A DNA stretch of 64,000 nt from Ceratothoa steindachneri (GCA_963969495.1 OZ018321.1:70498286-70562285), one strand, 5' to 3'. Positions 45,352-59,049 are shown, counted from the first letter of the stretch. The notes: generated by a model from the sequence alone, not told the origin. Made by a program: numbers and translations.

Positions 45352-48300
45352 ATGTTAGTAATGTCTACATGTTTTATCACATTTAAATCAATGCAAACTG
45401 TGTTGAGATTTAAGAGTTGATCTCATTTTTTAATATTAAATCAATATTTTTTCATGTGCTTTTGTGATTCAAAATTTCTATCCATTTTACAATAAGTTTC
45501 GGGACAGAGGTAACCAGTTTGCTCTCAGCAAGATACATCGTTTAAGTTAGCCCTGGAGATGTTAAAAACAAAAATTTATTAACATTATCAAGTTTACTTA
45601 TAACAAAGTAGTAGTCTTCTCAATATGGATTTGCCTTCAGTGTGCGGCCTTTTTCTCTCTTTGATCTTTGAGTTCTTCCAATGTCCCTTTCTCTTGCCTT
45701 TAAAAAATCCCACTCCTGTTTCTTTTCTCAATGCTCATTATATCAAATTTTTCTTTATTTTGTATTTTTTTTGTTATAAAGTCATCAATATAAGGTCTCT
45801 GCATCATTCTATCTGTTTTAAAAAGGATTACTTCTTACCTAACATCAAAGGTATTAGATGAGGAATCGACCAAATTCTTTCATAAACTTTAAGAATTACC
45901 ACTTTGTGAGCTCCTACAAAGTAAGGATCCCATTATTTACATCACTCCCTTGGTATCACTGCTAAACGTCCACAGTTTCAATATCAATCCAACCAGATTG
46001 GGCTCCCTAAAGACAACCACCCCTTTTATCCTGGCTAACTTGCCTATTCCTCTAATAATCCTTAACTCTCATTCTCTCTGAGATCTCTCCCTTCATTGAA
46101 GCGAGTGATATCGTTGGAATAAGGTTAAAAAGTCTGGAGTTCGCTTTCTTCGCCCTACCTCAATTTAGTAGTGTCTTCAATCACATGGTCTGTCTGGATA
46201 TCTTGGAAGTCACAACGAAGCAGATGAAGTCAACAAAAGATGGTGCTGAAAATTAAGGTACTTGTTACATAGTGCTCCTCTAATTCATGCTAATAAAGGT
46301 CAGGTGCAAGTTCATATAGCGTACTTAGGTTAGAAAACCTAATAAATTCAGTTTATTCTTTAAAGGCACATATAAACGTAATCACTTGCAACTAAGGATA
46401 GTAAATTGCTTGAGTAGGTCAGAACAATATTTTAGAGGAGAAAAGATAGCGTCCGATAGTGAAAATATTCAAGAAATGAAACGCTTCACCGACCCATATC
46501 AGTAGAATGCACTCTTCAAAGTGTGCGTAAAGCGTTAATGTCTGCTAGTGTATTGGACTAATTATATAAAGATGAAAGCTTTGTTCACCTTTTATTACCC
46601 TTTATTATCGTATTTCATGCCAAACCAAGAAGTATATAATTAAAGGGTTACGAATGCATTAACGTACAGAAATTTCTCTCGGCAGCTCAATAAAACATTG
46701 TGGGAAAACTTTTCGCCTAACCATAATCCTAACAATACACAATTACACTATAGTTTTAGGAGTCAGTGAAAAAAAAACAAACATTTACAGAGTTCAGTGC
46801 CAAAATGTTTAAGCAAACACATCGAAAAATATTACGGCTGCAAAAGCAAAATAACCTAATAATACGTTACCTCCCATAACAAAATTCATTACCGGAGAGT
46901 GCTTGCTACTAAATAATCGCCCTAAATCCTAAATAGGTTAATATACATATTTTGTTATATCTGTGATATTTTGATGAATTTGTCATTGCTCGATCTGCCG
47001 TACGCAGAGAGATAGCCATTGGCTATATTTTCATTTTGCAATTGAAATTTACTTCTTCCACTACAAGACAAGCATTATTCACCGGGGTAGAAATTGTTAA
47101 AACCACAATCATAACCAAATACTCGTAGATCGCAATGTTAGATAACATACAAATGCATCCTGGCATATAATTGAGAGCTCCTGCTTATTATATCTATAAA
47201 CCAACATTATTAGATTCCTAGCCCAACGAAAGATTGATTGAATAAAATGTACTATAAAGGCTTTAGTAGTAAATGGTAATGTAATTGATGTTAAACGCTT
47301 AACCTTAGTTAACACGAGGTATTAAGACTTTAGTCAAAAGGAGATTAGTGGAGAAATGTCAAAATCTCATAGCCATCGGCGGGGTATCTCGCAAAGTTGA
47401 ATTTTGAAAAGAAACTCGTAAAGTAATAGTTCAAGAAGAGATATAATATACTGCAACTGTATATATAGTACAGTCTTGTAGTCCATATGATTCCTATACA
47501 ACCTCCTACAATTGCTTAAAATATGCTTTCAATGTAAGCAACTTTAGGCATGTTTGAAAACGTATAAATATAGCAAACATGGTTATTCGTGTTTCGCATG
47601 ATCTCAAACAGATAGTTAAAAATCTATACTTTGCTCTTTAAGATAATGAGAGCGATGGTTTAAATCCTAGTGACCCTCTTCTTCAGCCTCACAGTTAGTA
47701 GTGTTAACCAACGTACACGATGGTCAAATATGAATGCGAGAATTTCTAGTTAGGAGTCTTAGTTAAAAACAGTTGTTTTTAAGTCAAAGATAAACCAAGG
47801 GGTGGCATTCGTAAATGACTTGAGTAAAGCTGGCGGGGTCGATGTAAAATGGTCCATGGAATTCCAGTTTACAGGTATAGCTCTTTATGTAAGTTAGTAT
47901 GAAATTTTATGTTAAACTCAGAACCTTATATGCCACCTGCTTTCTTGAATTTTAGTTTAAAAATGAAGATCTCAAAGCATGCTGATTTCAAGTAATCTTA
48001 CGTCGAAAGAGCAGATCTAAGACAGTGCTGCTCCAAGAGTTCTAGTTTCAAAGAGGAGGGAAAAAGGAATGCTGCTCTTAAAAATTTAATAATGGTAAGT
48101 GAAGTAAAATGCTATGCATATCCCAAAGGATAGCTGTTTTTTAATCGGAAATGACCGAAGAAGACGGTTGTTTAAGACAAAATTCACAGAGGGCAGTGAA
48201 AATCTTGTTCTTTTTGAAAGTTTAAGAAGTGGCTCGTTTGGTTTGGACCACAACAATTCAAGATTAAACATTTGAGGTTTGTTGTTAGTTGATATTTCTG

Positions 48301-51300
48301 TTGATAATCTTTTTAGTATCATTATTCCTGTCAATACAGAAACTGAAAGACTAGGTGAAAGAATGTTTCGTTGCGAAATTAGATTTTACTGACTGTCAAC
48401 CTTTCGGTTTATTTCATTATGACGGAATTTTGTCGAAAATTATCCTTTTCTTTTTCGTTAAAATTTGATCCTATATTTTCTTTATTGTCTTATCACTCTA
48501 TCTTGGACTGTTATTTCAAGGAATTTTATTAGTTTCTCTTGAATCATTAAAATATTATTTGTTTACATTTGTTTTATTCTTACCTTGCCTTGTATTTCGT
48601 TACTTTGAAGTCTTGATGTTTATTTAATTATTAAAATTCCATTTTTTCGTCTTCATTTTTCTTTTATTTCCTGAAAAAACATTTAAATTTCATTCAATTT
48701 AGGGCTATGATAGTGGGGGTTTTTTGCACTACAAAGTACGATCATTGTTCTATTTTCATGAGTCTCTCAGTCCCTTTTATTAGCAAATTTAACGCCAAAT
48801 TCAATTCTATTTTCCCATTAAAATTCCTTTCCATTTTTGTTGCCATCAAGTATTAAAAATCCACAACTATTTTCGTATTTATCTTCAAATCATTATGAAT
48901 CTTATTTCGTATCTTCTTTTTATTACTACGAATACCGACCTTTAAAAATAATTCTTTCCCAATGCCCTCTAAATAGATGCACCGTAGTTTTATTAATTTA
49001 AAAATTAGTTTTCCTTGTTAATCAACTTATGTTTTTTAATTTCTTTTCAGTAGGGGTATTTAACTTCTAGGTATCACTTAGATTTTGCTTACGCTCGCCT
49101 TTCGACAGAGGAAATGGGGCTATTTATCTCTATTTTTCATTTTTTTAATGTATTCTCTTCTAATATTGTTTTTCTTTCTGCCACTGCATTTAGATCTACT
49201 AGATTCATAATCGAAACAACTGGACAAGGAAATCTCCTAGAAGGTTACAATGTCGTCAAATCCAATCTAGATTAAATAGAAGCTAAAAGATTAAAAATAT
49301 TTTGCAAAATTAGCTAACTAGTTTTTATAGTTTAGTAAAGAATGAGTCCTTGAGAAACTATTACAATATCACCGTGAATATCAAGTCCTGATATCGTTTG
49401 ATAATTTTCTCAAGAACAATTTACTTCTCTAGAATATAATATTGATTCATTTCCTCCATTGGTTAGTGGGAAAATAGAATGAAATTTAAACTTTACTAAT
49501 ATTGTTTGAGCGCTAAGAAATATCGTCTAATTTTTGTCCTCATACACTTCCTAAACGACCTTCATTTTAAAGACTCCAAACCTATCACCTACCTTCCCTC
49601 TTGCTCTTAGTTCTTGCATCTCTCGCTTCCATGAGCGACCACATCTTTTCACTATACTACAAAGGAGTAGAATGCTTTATCTTATTTTAATAAGTCCTTA
49701 AAACTTATTCTTTTTTTGTTGTTTCTCACGAAATAAAACAGATATTTCTCATTTCTCTCTGGAGTCCCTATATTTATTCTTCTTCAATCCAGACGTATGG
49801 TAAAAAAAAATACGCAGTACCTCTCCCCGAGAATGCTAAGACTGAATTTAACTATGTATAAATAAATGTATTTAGATGATGACTTGTGTTGTAAACAAAC
49901 AAGTAAACATTGAATAATCTGGGCAGGAGGGAGCATGAAATTAACTTCGATATATTAATCTTCACTCTGCATTGGATTTGACGGGAGAAAAGACAAAAGA
50001 AGACAAATATTGAGGAAAGTAAGTTAAAGAAGTTTCTCTACAAAACGATGTATGTCAAGAAATCATACGGATCCACAAAAGAAAATCTAGAAATATAGAG
50101 AATCTCAAATAATTTAAGAAGATACATTAAATTGAAGGAAGAATATGCAAGGGTAGAAGAGAGATCAGATGCGAAGGACAAACACAACAATAAGTGGACA
50201 GGCAATAGCTAATTATTCATAGAAATATGATTAATAGTTATTTAATAAATCACTGGAGGATTAACTGTATATTCTTTTAGATAGTTTACCTTTTGAGCAT
50301 CGCTTATGTATTTCTTTCTTTTAAGAGTTGAACAATGCGTTGATATAAATATTGAAACCATATTAACTTTTTTAATCATCTCAAGAATAGCGAAACTAAT
50401 ATTTCTATGATTCCCTATTTTTGCAAGTGGATTTTGAGAGTCATTATTCATGCCATGATAAAGTTGAATAGGTGAGGTTAGGTTTGCCCAAGTAGGCCAA
50501 ATATTACCTGCCCTAATAAAAACTTAATGGAAGTTGGGTCTATAAAAGTCAATTTTGAGTATTTAGCTTAGTAGATACTTTGCATTTAGCAGCAGCTGAG
50601 TATATGGAACTATTTGGACGCTTAAAGCAAGACACACATTTGCTAATAATCGAAAAAACTTTCTATTTATATTAATCAATAGCAAGCTTAGAGAAACCCA
50701 GGAACTAATCAAATTACGAGCAACTACCGTTAAATACTCTTTGCAATTCTTTAATGTACCTGAGACGCGTTATTTTACAACACATTTTACAACAGGTTTT
50801 TTTACAACATATGTGAATGGAAACAAATAAAGTGAACAGCTTTATTAATTTTTGTAATACAATTGCCACTTAATTTTCTTCTTAATAAATTAATAATCCA
50901 TTTATTTGCATTAAAATATTTTCAATAGATTATATTTATATTGGCGTTGCTATTCTTAAAATAGGAACTTTCAGGGTCGCTATTCTTCACTTAATAAAAT
51001 TGCGTTCCCTATTCTTGACAAACCCCCATTTTTTAGTACTTGGCCAGTTTTTGATGTTTCTAGTAAACTCCGTAGGAATACAAAAAGAGACAACTCCAAC
51101 AAAGCAAAAATAAGCGGTTCCCTAAATTTAACCGAGGAAAAATAAACATTTCCTAAATATAGTAATCAGGTTTCAGCAAAACCTGACCCAGAATGAAGGA
51201 AATTAACAATTGTCTCAAATGCCTATATTTAAACGATTTGAAAAATAACTTAATCATTTAAAATTAAAGTCAAAATAACGCCATTTTAATGAAGTTTATT

Positions 51301-53020
51301 GAAGGAAATTTTAATGGGAATATATTTTAACTTAACTGCAAAAATATGTTAACTACAAAAGTAAATATTAGCTTGCAGTGTAGCACAAAAAAATATTAAA
51401 ACCATTATTTTAATTTAATTATATTATATTAAGTTTTTTTTTTTTCGAATAAGGAACGAGGACTTGTGGACATCAGCATAGATTTGTCCCTAAAGACACT
51501 AAATTGAATAGTTCGAAGTATCTTGGCCATATAATTTACTCTTTACCAACCATTAGGCAAGATTAACATTCATTTTACTCTTGGAGATTCTTATAAGTAT
51601 TGCGTCCATAAACGAACCAATTATTAGGTTGTGAAGTAATTGATGTATGAAAGAAGCGCCACTAATACACGTATATAATTTTATGATTTAAATTGTTAGA
51701 ACCCTTTATCAGTGATCGCATGAAGCTCCACGTGCCTAGTTTGTTTTTTAAAAGTTTAATGCTCTCTGACATCCTTATTTGGGTATAACCAGACACACAC
51801 GTGGCATGTGTGAGCAAGGAAACACCAATTTACCGAAATTAGGTTCTTTATCGTTTTCCATATTTTCAACGGTCTACCACTATCTGGTTATTTGGATCAC
51901 CTCTACTCCATCCAAATTATAAAATTAGTCATTCACGCATAGTTAAGCGTTGTTAATAATATTAACTGACTAATTCGCTAATTGAAATTTATGTTTAATA
52001 AAATTTGTTTAGGTTTTTAGATAAAGGGCTAATTTCTTGACAACCTAATATTTGCTGCCAAATCACATTCTCTACCATTCGTAAGTATATCAATCACATG
52101 CATAGTGAAACACAAAAATATAGCGAATCCGTTTTTTTAATGGACAACTGGAAAAATATGTTCAAATATTTGCCTATTTATATATTAAAAATAGCATTGA
52201 AAATGAATGGCTTGACTACGCAATGCACTGAATTGAATCCATACTTTTGGGTATCTCTGTTTCTATAACATATATCCCTGTTTTCTATAAATGTGATAAC
52301 ATGCGGTCAACCATTAAGAGTAATTAATTTTGATTTGACCTTTTCCTTGCCTAATTTGTTCAAAAGATGTTTTTTCTTCCTACTAAGGCTGGAGAACGGG
52401 AGAGAATTTATTGAATGTTATATTTAAATTTATACGTTATTGAAGATTCACAGACAAAAAGACAAATTCGTTATATATATTGAATACTTTATAAGAGACA
52501 CATACAAAAAGTATCTTCTCCTACTTGACTTTTCTCTCTATGCAACTTCATTTCCTGCAACGATAGGATATAGATATGTATTCCCCTAAAGTGGGACAAA
52601 ATCTGCTATCCGGTTTCACTTGTCATCAGGAGAGTCTCTCTGAGGACAATACCACACCACCCCATCCAGCAAACTAGAAATATGAATTTGAATTCCACTT
52701 CGCAGAACTATGGGAAGCATTCATAAGCACGATCCATGTACATCTTGGAAAGATCTCATTGTGAGCACAGGACAGAGACATCGCCTGAACCTTATTTGAA
52801 GAAGGAGCGAAGGCTCTGAAAAAAATATGACTAAAATCTATAAGCGCCTAAACCTTCCAGCAGATGGCCGTGAATAGTAATACTATTTTTTCATCGCAAG
52901 AAAGAAAAAATAAAAATCGAAACCCAATAACGAAGGCCTAAAATCAGAAAACATAAAGTTCCATGAACACACGTGTTTAAGATTACTTTCTAGCTTACGG
53001 CTACCAGCGACGGAGTCCTC
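45352..53020. other. 7.7-kb AT-rich segment with nothing recognised
   Basis: Only short frames with biased composition (for example 45,625-45,861 plus, 47,315-47,109 minus, 48,334-48,086 minus, 50,451-50,242 minus). No transposon motif, tandem repeat or long palindrome was noticed. It contrasts with the dense element content on both sides. It could be old decayed repeats, intron or intergenic DNA. Confidence 0.45.
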
Positions 53021-53392
53021 GTGTGTAATATGAGAAACCTAAAAAAAACTTCTGAGAAAAGAAATTCACGCAATATAGATAGATGTTCTACATCATTTAT
53101 AAATAAGATGGAATCCCAAAAGAAAACAAGCTGCGCAGAGAAGGACAAGGTCACCTTCATAGATTTTGCACCAGTTAAACGGAAAAATCGTTTAAATAAA
53201 GGATGTTTTTTAAATATAATCTATATTGAAATATTTTGTGTAAAGATACATGTTAGAAACTTTTTCAATTCTTTCCAAAGTAAAACATGCAACGATTGTT
53301 GTTTTGCACGCAAAGGAGTGAAATGCAAGAAGATACATGCTAAGAGATTGCAAGAGGCAACACCATCTTTGGGCACATTAATGACTTTATGA
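53021..53392 (+). CDS. Unrecognised 123-codon open frame
   Basis: Lys- and Cys-containing frame starting MCNMRNLKK and ending TPSLGTLMTL, with a cysteine cluster (TCNDCCFARKGVKC) near residues 89-102. I do not recognise a family. Initiation context, splicing and neighbours give no support, so it may be chance or an exon of a decayed element. Confidence 0.2.
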   Translation: MCNMRNLKKTSEKRNSRNIDRCSTSFINKMESQKKTSCAEKDKVTFIDFAPVKRKNRLNKGCFLNIIYIEIFCVKIHVRNFFNSFQSKTCNDCCFARKGVKCKKIHAKRLQEATPSLGTLMTL

Positions 53393-54349
53393 AGACTGCT
53401 AACATGTCTTTTGGACGCTCGAGAGTTTCAAATGAACGCTAAGATCTACTCCTGGTAAGGCCCCAGCTCAAGGATCGGGATGGCTTCAGTGCAAAGCCTG
53501 GTCACAATTAAGAAGTAGCATGTGTGAAGGCTTCACAGCGCACAGATAGGTGGAGACATTTCTACAAAGTTCTCAAGTCAAGAAGGAGTGAGAACAAGAC
53601 TCATCTTATAAAGACTAACCTTATCAATGGGTCCCACCGACCTATTAAATATAAATAATGTAGTGTTAAAGACCTGGGCAAAGTGATAATCTCTGATAAA
53701 GCTCCCTCCCTTATTTGGATTTTCTGGAGGATCACTCGTTAGGAGGAGAAAATAAGAACGCTTTACCAATTTCTGTGACGTGCCCAAGATAAAGCAGCCG
53801 AAATATCCATGTCTGGAGCTGCTTATTATATAAGTAAACTGGAGCACTAGTAATTTTTTCCAAAAACAATGCATTGAATTCAAAATGGTGCCAAACGTCT
53901 TTCATCAGCACCAACATTTTCAGACCAACTTTGGGATAATATGTATCTGCAACTTTCAGCATAATGGCACAACTTGTTACAAAGCAGAATCAATAACGAA
54001 GTTCTTAGTTAAAAATAACATCAAAATTTGGGGACTTTGCCCGGGAATTCGATAGATTGGATAACAATAGAAAACTTTGAGGCGATAATCAAAGTCTATG
54101 TTGATATACAGAAGCCACCTAATTGTGAACAGTTGCTGGTGCGTGTTTAAAAAAACTGGGGCTTCAGAGATGAGAGAGAGAGAGAGGAAAATGTGCGCTG
54201 AAGCGCCTTCAATTAAGAAGGAGACAACATAAACGTGATCGACCCTTTTGTTCAGCGCTAATGAGAGTGCGAAATCATGAGACGCTGTTGTAACCTGAAA
54301 GACCACCATCGCAGAGAGCCGCGACAAGTTTAAGAGCCCAAAATGTTCC
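53393..54349. other. Unassigned segment with overlapping minus frames
   Basis: Minus frames of 101, 76 and 124 codons (53,883-53,578, 53,962-53,732, 54,351-53,977) have no motif I can name. Phe/Leu-rich composition suggests noncoding DNA. Confidence 0.3.
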
Positions 54350-55080
54350 ATCGGGAGTCGGACAAAGGTTCGCCTCGCTGACTTAGGAACCTTCTCGCGA
54401 TCGCGCTAACAGGGCGAGACTACTCTGGCGTGCCGATGCTTTGGATCCTGGAACCCTACTCTTCGGACGGAGGGGGTAAAACCCCATTAGATCTTACTAT
54501 AAATCTTCCGGGCCAGAGTTGGAAGGCAGTATCTGCTGTCTGACTGCTCCGTCAGTATCATCTGCCCCCCCTTCCTATCAGTACCAGCTATTTACGTACC
54601 GTTGGACTCTGCACAATGCTCGCAGAAATCCCCCAACCTCAGGGTATTCTCGTACTACGTCCCATCCTCCGTAGTGTAAACCTTCATCGACGGCTTTGTA
54701 TACGCTCAAGGTCATTCGTTTGAGCGACCCTCGGTCAATAATGTTCGTTTGTTTGTACAGCGACCGTTCACGCCAATTCTTCCCCATTTTTAGCTGCTGA
54801 GACTCGTGTACGTGTAATGTGTATATAGAGCTTGTTTTAAAACTCCTTTTCACCTTGTAAAATAATATCAATTTGCATATTAGTAAAGTTATTTTTGTAC
54901 CCATTTTCTATTATTTTGGAACCTCAAAGATAGTCGACTATTTGGTTACCCTACATTTACTTAATTCGCAGTCTGTTTGTATTGTAAATCTCCCACGCAC
55001 ATACCCGTTCGACCTAGGTTGAGAAACGCAAAAAGGGTTAACCTCACCCTATTCTACGACATGGAGCAATATTAGTCAAG
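54350..55080 (+). repeat. Ty3/Gypsy 5' LTR with leader, truncated before gag
   Basis: A GC-rich stretch (54,350-54,560) and a TATA-like gtgtatatagag (about 54,820) are followed by an LTR-type end, gtacccattttctatt (54,898-54,913), and a leader. The end and leader align loosely with 57,820-58,110: both have an LTR end, a gaacc block, a cccacgcac or tccacgcac block and an accctat...acat block just before gag. Gag does not follow here. The minus open frame 54,904-54,578 is a shadow. Related to the element at 57.2-60.7 kb but clearly older or divergent. Confidence 0.5.
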
Positions 55081-56040
55081 ATATCATCACAAATTCGGTC
55101 TCCAGCTTGCCAAAACGAATTGAATCAGTAGTAAAGAACATGAGATATAAATATTGACTGCGCGCATTAAGTGACGGTATTTATTAATAAATTTCTGGGG
55201 GGCCTTTGAATTTGTATATATTTAACCTTCAAATTATGATAAAACATAGTAAAACCAAATACAACGTTTGATTCGTTCTATATATTTTCTTAGTTGAAAA
55301 AATATAGTAGTCACCGAAATTTTTTTCATGACTACATAAAAATAAAAAGTGTTTTTTCGCATTTTCTAGTTCTGCTCCTACATGCGATGGATAGTGTTAA
55401 AAGTTCAGCAAGACAATAAATTGTACAAAGAACATCAGACTCTCTTAGTAATTTGAAGTTTATATATTTACATTCCAAAAATAAATTTGGGTTCAAAAAC
55501 ACTTAAGTAATATTTTTCTTTTGGAAACAGTCCCCCAAATGGTCGTGGTTGTCAAAAACCAGAGATTTTTTTTGTGTTCGATGGCTAAGCTCATGCAATT
55601 ATTGAGCCCTTGTAACATGCAAGTTATAACCTTAGACACCAAGCAAACTACTGGACCACATGCACCATGCTACATTAGATCCAAAACATGGAGTGGTCGA
55701 TGCTTCAGAGGTAATAGTACAAGGAGAAGACCTAAACAGCTCAAAGGACTTTATTTAAATTAGCCATATATAATAGCCTACTAATGTAATGAACTCTGTT
55801 CATTTGGGAAGGAATAGGCTGATATAATGGTAAAGTTTTAATAATGTATCTAAAAGTGATAATACTCCTAAGTATTTTACATACTAGTACGTATTTTGAA
55901 AGACTAACCTATGTATTTCTAAATATTAGACTACTATTATCCGCCACAATATCATAATAAATGAATGCTAAATGTATATATAAGCATGAAATTAAAAACT
56001 CACAAAGTATCACGTGAGGGTGGCAAATGAATGTAATGTC
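55081..56040. other. AT-rich segment, nothing assigned
   Basis: An 80-codon plus frame (55,521-55,763) has no recognisable domain. No repeat structure was seen. Confidence 0.35.
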
Positions 56041-56047
56041 CCGCCGG

Positions 56048-56193
56048 AAAAAATGAAAAGGTGTTTCCAAGTACTTTCTTACTTTTTTTTTCTTTCGTAT
56101 ATATACCTCTAAAGTAATACTATTTTTTGTAGTTATCCTTGATAAGGAACTTAATAAAGTTCGAAAGTACTTGGAAACACCTTTTTATTTTTT
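56048..56193 (+). repeat. Inverted repeat with hammerhead-like core
   Basis: Arms 56,048-56,078 and 56,163-56,193 are 31-base inverted complements with one mismatch. Between them, just before the right arm, lies TTGATAAG, a perfect six-base-pair stem (gaactt 56,147-56,152, aagttc 56,157-56,162) and GAAA, whose last A begins the pairing with the left arm. This is the layout of a hammerhead: stem III from the arms, stem II, and GAAA. The CUGANGA box has two changes. Hammerheads are known in the terminal repeats of Penelope-like elements, and the motif gaaagtacttggaaacacc looks like one of those ends. Confidence 0.6.
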
Positions 56194-56349
56194 TACGCTT
56201 ATGTAAAATAAAATAAAAGCACTTCGGAGCGAAGTAATTGTAAGTATATTAACCATGCAAAATTATTACATATCAATTTACGCACCAATTCTTTCATTTT
56301 ATTTTTCTGGTATTATTTTTTTTAAGTTTTAAAGGTAATCAATGTATTT

Positions 56350-56450
56350 CTGGCACCAAAGTAGGATTCAAACATGGATCAATGGAAGCGCCGTAATTCT
56401 TGATAAGAAATGTTTTGCATTGAGTGCTTAAACTAATCAAATGTGAATTT
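56350..56450 (-). other. tRNA-like (possibly SINE-derived) remnant
   Basis: The minus strand contains a B-box-like TGTTTGAATCC followed by TACTTTGGTGCCA. Upstream is an A-box-like TTAGTTTAAGC, and an A-rich tail follows. Stems are too poor for a functional tRNA. A tRNA-derived SINE head is possible but unproven. Confidence 0.2.
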
Positions 56451-57240
56451 TTGTCTGCAGTTGAGGACGAATGAGGACGAAGAAGGCAAACTTTAAATAT
56501 TTATAATCAGATGATTAGGTGATGAATTATACGAATAGCATATTTTTTGATTCATGGAAATAAGCAACATGGATCTGGTCCCCAAGTAATATCGGTGAAC
56601 TTAAAAGCTATTTTTTTATTTTTTGTTGGATCTGATTTAATTGAATTAATATATAATTAAAATGTATTTATTTTCTTATTATAATAATCGTAATGTAATA
56701 GAATTGAGTAATGATTGAGTATAAAGGAACATCTTTTGTTTTATTTAACTCAGATTGTGTGAGTGCCTAAAGATGATTAAATAAACATAAAAGAAGAAGC
56801 AAGAAAGTATATTTATATGAAGATAATGTTCACATCACCACTCTGTCAAAATTAAATTAGGAAGAATTGAAAAACAAGTTTTTAGTAGTCTTACATCATG
56901 AGATGGCTTGGTCGAGTTATCTTTCCAGCTTAACCAAATTGAAGTCCGACGCATCCTTTTATTCAACGAATATCAAATTTCAGTTATATTATTATTGTGG
57001 CGTAATCTCAAATGTTAAATCCATATCTCAGTGAAAACACATCACTGAATTTACTTCGAAAAAAAACAGCTAGTAAGGAGCAAAATTTTCCCAAATCAAA
57101 TCGCAGATCTCCATATAACTAAGTGTCAGAAAGATAGAATAAAACCGTCATGTGGAATGTGAAGCCGCACAAGTTCGAGGAACACCAAGCCAGACCGTGA
57201 GAAAATCGAGATACCTCTGGTGATAAAACAGAAGCATGGA
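56451..57240. other. AT-rich segment, nothing assigned
   Basis: No open frame of interest and no repeats noticed on either strand. Confidence 0.35.
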
Positions 57241-57850
57241 CCGTCGAGAGTTCAGAGAAGATGCCGCCGTCTCACCGCGCAAAATCGAAAAACATCGCGA
57301 GGATTAACTCTCCCCAGGCCTTGTGTCTGATTAAGAAAAAGCCCTTCCGGGGCCTGAGGTAAATCGCTGCCGGTTGGGCCATATTTAAGGTCAGTCACAG
57401 GCCATGCAAATTCGGTATAGGCCCGCCTTTTAGAACGAGACACGACTATTTCTCGATTCAGTTCCGTCCCCACCTCTCTTGAACGCGAAAGCAAGAATTC
57501 ACTCCAAAGGAAGACAGCTCCAGTCAATTGGCTATTCCTGGAATCGGCTTCGTTTTCGCTTGGCGCAAATACTTCCTCGAATCTCAATTCTGGAGGTTTA
57601 AGGCATCGATTGCGACCAACCCGTGCAATATCCCCCCCCCCCATTGTCTTCCAAATGTCTCAAACCCTAAAGCTAGCCTTGCGATGATTTAAAGTCGTGG
57701 ATCTGCATCCAATCATCCCGTGAAATGTTTGTTCGTACATTGGCTCATCAGCAGCCTTTCGCTGACACCCAACTGGGTCTATTCACTCCCAAGAAATCCA
57801 TAGTCTGATAACTGTAATTAGTAAAGTTTATTTTTGTACTACAATCTTCT
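57240..57850 (+). repeat. Ty3/Gypsy 5' LTR
   Basis: A GC-rich block ending tttttgtactacaatcttct (57,831-57,850) resembles the LTR ends at 54.9 kb and 16.5 kb. A leader and then gag-like frames follow. The 130-codon minus frame here (57,644-57,252) has no domain and is a composition artefact. The left limit is uncertain and the 3' LTR is not in the window. Confidence 0.5.
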
Positions 57851-58129
57851 ATATCCAGAACCGCTAAGCATTCTTGATTATCCTAACGGCCAACCACACT
57901 CGCTCCTGTAGTTGTTTAATTCCACGCACGCGTCCGGAATCTCCATTCTCTACATCTTAGCTTCCATATCGTCTGGCTCGAGCAGAACGATGTGAAGGTC
58001 ACGCCTCTCACCTTGACCTTCCACCCAGGGAATTATATATATACCCCCGGTCAATCTACAACACTAAGGTTATCCAATACGGACAACTTTACCCTATCTA
58101 CGTCCACTACATTGGGCAACCTTCCTATA

Positions 58130-58960
58130 TGGCTGAACCTTCGCATCTAACAATTTGGATAAAGTCATAAGGATTGATTCGACAGAGAAACATACTTTAG
58201 CACATCTCGTTAATGCCGTGACAGTAAGGCATCCAGTCTTCTATGATGTATCATCTGCGAGATGATACAAGATTTTCTATGTTTTGGATGATCTGCCACC
58301 CAGAGACTATGGATCTTCCTCCACCAACACTCATTTCGCAGAGCTCCTCTCAATTAAGAAAATAAATCATTGGTCTCTTTAAGAAACTGATTTCTACATT
58401 TACAACACCGGCCACCCTTCAAACAACCTGAAAGAGATTCGAAGAACCACTAATCAAGTGGACGTAGATGAACGCGTATTCTGTAACAAATTTGTGCAGT
58501 CTCTACATAAGAACATAGCATCTAGTACCGCCGCTCAAAAGGACTTGACACTGGCTCAAGTGGAAAAATTCGCAAATGAATTTAGGCCATTTATTCGAGC
58601 ACAATGCTTACATGTATATAACAATAATAACATTGAAAATGATCCGAATGCTTCTAATAGTGTGCAAAATTGCAATGTAAATTCAGTGCATATTCCACCT
58701 TTTAATAGTGTATATAATGAGAATACAAATACTGCAAATCAACTGCCCGGTTATGCAAATAATAATAGTTCTTTTAGGTCAAATTTGTGCCAGGCAGTAA
58801 TAATCCTAAGATTTTTCCCTGCGTATTCAACCTTTTCTAAAAATCAAAGGGCTCTTGTGTGTCGTACACATTTCTATTATGGTGCAAATACGAGATATAA
58901 TAAACCGTAGTGCGAGTGGCATAATAAAAAAAAAGAATGTATAAAACTGACCAAGCAGGC
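58130..58960 (+). pseudogene. Ty3/Gypsy gag
   Basis: Gag frames include KEIRRTTNQ and a 150-codon open frame (58,458-58,910) with VDVDERVFCNKFVQSLHKNI and LTLAQVEKFANEF, matching the capsid C-terminal region of invertebrate Gypsy gags. An Asn-rich spacer follows, then the C-terminal Cys/His region LVCRTHFYYGANTRYNKP and CEW, which is partly degraded. Gag would form the particle. The preceding part is frameshifted. The usual continuation into protease is interrupted by the repeat array at 59.05-59.60 kb. Confidence 0.75.
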
Positions 58961-59049
58961 CATGTTATATGCGAGGCCCTGTCTGTCCTTGTTAGATAGA
59001 GTTGCTCCTAAAGAAAATAAAATATATGAAGTGTGATTTTTAGTCGCAT

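Noticed and set aside
47600..47690. tRNA-like stretch with a B-box-like ggtttaaatcc
   Set aside because: No acceptor stem or clover-leaf pairing could be drawn, and the A box is poor.
57252..57644. 130-codon minus frame as a gene
   Set aside because: It lies in a GC-rich LTR-like block, with no domain and no support from neighbours.
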